Source: Dietzia sp. NCCP-2495
GTDB taxonomy: Bacteria; Actinomycetota; Actinomycetes; Mycobacteriales; Mycobacteriaceae
Length of the DNA: 64,000 nucleotides
Reading direction: 5' to 3'
Assembly: GCF_026011735.1 (NCBI RefSeq)
Contig: NZ_BRVN01000001.1
Coordinates: forward strand, 372,001 to 436,000
The notes below the pieces were generated by a model. The model saw only the letters and a program-made list of their open reading frames with translations. It searched no databases and had not been told where the DNA came from. Below, one piece after another: positions 62,691-64,000 of this stretch; positions within the stretch are counted from its first letter, which is position 1; each line of letters starts with the position of its first letter. Position numbers and translations under genes: made by a program.

Positions 62691-63880
62691 CCGAAACACT
62701 TCCCTTCGCCACGGTAGGTGGGCCACTCGTCCACGATCGCGGGCCCCTCTGCAGTGTCGTCCACCACGAGGAGCGTGTCGAACCGCTCGCACAACTCGCC
62801 GGCCTTGGCATGGCGCCACCAGGACCGGGAACCGATCGCGACCTCACCCCGGACCGGGGTCTGGACCTCGCCCGCGCCCTCGCGACCGAGATAACGCAGC
62901 CCTGCCGGGGACGCGGGTACCGGGAGCCTGTCGGACCCGGGCACACCGGAGGCCACATATCCGCCGTAGAGGAAGGTCGTGAGCCCGCGGGCCGGGGTGC
63001 GGACGGCCGGCAGGGCGAAGAACAGCGCGGGCCTGGGCTCGAAGGTCGTGTAGTGGTCGAACAATCCCGGGACGTACAGGCCCGAGCCGGCGGTGACCTC
63101 GGTGACCGCCGGGGCCGCCGAGCTCTCGGCGACCGAGCCCGAACCACCCGAGTTGATGATCTCCGGCGCCGCACCGGTCAGCCGTTCGATCGTCTCGGAG
63201 ACCCCCTGCCGGATGTCCACCAACCGGCGCATGGACAGCCGCTTGACCAGCCCGATCCCCCGTACGTTGTCCGGCACCCCGGCCACCTGAGCCTCGTAGA
63301 ACATCGCGCCCACGACCCGGAACCCCTTGTCCAGTGCCGCACGGACCAACGGCTCTACATCCACTGCGTCCCGCAGGGGTGATCGCCTCACCCCCAGGTG
63401 GACCGGCCCGATCCGCAGGGAGCAGTCCACATCCACACACACCCGCGCACCGCCCGCGCCGGCGTCACGGGCGATCTCGAGCTGGCGCACGTCATCCACC
63501 ATCAGGGTCACCGCCGCGAGCGCCGCCGGATCGGACCCCAGCTCCCGGAGCGCCGACGTATCGACCGTGGGATAGCCCATCAGCACGTCGTCACACCCCG
63601 CGCCGACCAGCCACAACGCCTCCCGCAACGAGTACGCCATGATCCCGCGAACGGCGGCGTCACCACGCAGGTCCGGACCCAGAGCCTCACGCAGCACTCC
63701 ACGTGAGCGGACGGACTTGCTGGCGATCCGGATCCTGGTCCCGGCAGCCCGACGCCGGAGGTCCCCGAGATTGGCGCGCAGGCTCGGCAGGTGTAGAGCC
63801 GCGAGGGGTGCGTCGATCCCGGCCGTGGCGGCCTCGAGATCGCGGGTCACGTCGATCGCGGACACGATTCGCTCAGGCAT
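62687..63880 (-). CDS. Alanine-racemase-fold PLP protein (amino acid deaminase/aldolase-like)
   Basis: This 397-residue fold-type III PLP enzyme has the presumed PLP lysine Lys55 in IRIASKSVRSR, then ARVCVDVDCSLRIG, and the C-terminal beta domain (IINSGGSGSVAESSAAP; FLYGGYVASGVPG). The family includes D-threonine aldolase-like and D-amino-acid deaminases; the substrate is unknown. ATG 63880 is chosen as the domain begins shortly after; a frame to 63955 adds unrelated residues. It overlaps the next gene's start (4 bp) and the previous gene's stop (8 bp). Confidence 0.82.
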   Translation of the reverse strand: MPERIVSAIDVTRDLEAATAGIDAPLAALHLPSLRANLGDLRRRAAGTRIRIASKSVRSRGVLREALGPDLRGDAAVRGIMAYSLREALWLVGAGCDDVLMGYPTVDTSALRELGSDPAALAAVTLMVDDVRQLEIARDAGAGGARVCVDVDCSLRIGPVHLGVRRSPLRDAVDVEPLVRAALDKGFRVVGAMFYEAQVAGVPDNVRGIGLVKRLSMRRLVDIRQGVSETIERLTGAAPEIINSGGSGSVAESSAAPAVTEVTAGSGLYVPGLFDHYTTFEPRPALFFALPAVRTPARGLTTFLYGGYVASGVPGSDRLPVPASPAGLRYLGREGAGEVQTPVRGEVAIGSRSWWRHAKAGELCERFDTLLVVDDTAEGPAIVDEWPTYRGEGKCFG

Positions 63881-64000
63881 CCTCGAGTGGGAGCGCGTCA
63901 CGGACCACAAGATCCACGGCATGGTGGAGCAGCCTGGCGGCCTCGTCGTCGTCACGGAGGATCTGCCACCTCTGGCCCATACCCACGACCATCGCCAGGA
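63873..64000 (-). CDS. C-terminal end of an unidentified protein, cut by the window edge
   Basis: The last 41 codons of a minus-strand gene read GQRWQILRDDDEAARLLHHA and then a short tail ending PLEDA, with the TGA at 63873-63875. The helical, charged composition and the operon position suit the C-terminus of a TetR-type regulator, but this is a guess. It overlaps the next gene by 8 bp, so it heads the aldolase-like, M20 and MFS operon. Confidence 0.5.
   Translation of the reverse strand, partial: LAMVVGMGQRWQILRDDDEAARLLHHAVDLVVRDALPLEDA

Overview
The window is dense, high-GC DNA with Shine-Dalgarno-led GTG/ATG genes and many 4-bp stop/start overlaps. It comes from a member of the Mycobacteriales (Corynebacteriales). 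Diagnostic content includes the NucS mismatch-repair endonuclease, an actinobacterial PFK with a Gly/Lys active-site signature, a Rho with a long Asn/Gln/Arg/Gly-rich insert, and gene orders that I recall from Mycobacterium tuberculosis. Separate AtpF and AtpH (rather than the mycobacterial b-delta fusion) and the lack of rpmE between rho and prfA point away from Mycobacterium. Dietzia or a close relative is my best guess, by inference only. I see no insertion sequence, prophage, integrase, CRISPR array or rRNA.

Region 1 (1-20255) resembles the M. tuberculosis Rv3009c-Rv3041c block. It runs: start of gatB (edge), pfkA, an inserted drug-efflux-type MFS gene, gatA, gatC; a divergent ACT-domain gene; ligA with a small membrane protein; a DEDDh exonuclease; a MetE-like protein, mnmA and a cysteine desulfurase (one overlapping operon, tRNA 2-thiouridine synthesis); etfA/etfB; an acyl-CoA ligase; a beta-propeller lipoprotein; then a THUMP-like methyltransferase, a Nudix hydrolase and an ABC ATPase. 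Region 2 (20361-48314) resembles Rv1324 back to Rv1292: a YbbN-like TPR protein, thiolase, methylmalonyl-CoA epimerase, a DivIVA-like coiled coil, a zinc-ribbon protein, nucS, a DUF2550 protein, the complete F1Fo ATP synthase operon (atpIBEFHAGDC), wecA, a Sua5-type gene, prmC, prfA, rho, an inserted acyl-CoA ligase, thrB-thrC-hom-lysA-argS, and tRNA-Arg(CCG).

Region 3 (48315-64000) is more accessory: a MarR regulator with a self-overlapping palindrome, an Mre11/Rad50-like pair, a SWIM/SNF2 pair, a 29-bp tandem repeat, a membrane-anchored HNH nuclease, a DEAD-box RNA helicase, an MFS transporter, an M20 hydrolase, an alanine-racemase-fold enzyme, and the tail of an unidentified gene.

Functionally this is mostly housekeeping: ATP synthesis, aspartate-family amino acids, translation (GatCAB, ArgS, PrfA, PrmC, Sua5, MnmA), DNA repair (LigA, NucS, the nuclease pair) and acyl-CoA metabolism. 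The most interesting signals are regulatory: a probable CTG start for atpB, a repeated TANNNT-N6-7-start pattern implying leaderless mRNAs, a strong hairpin in the rho leader, and the tandem repeats. I found no wholly new multi-gene system. The 49-58 kb nuclease/helicase cluster is the nearest candidate.
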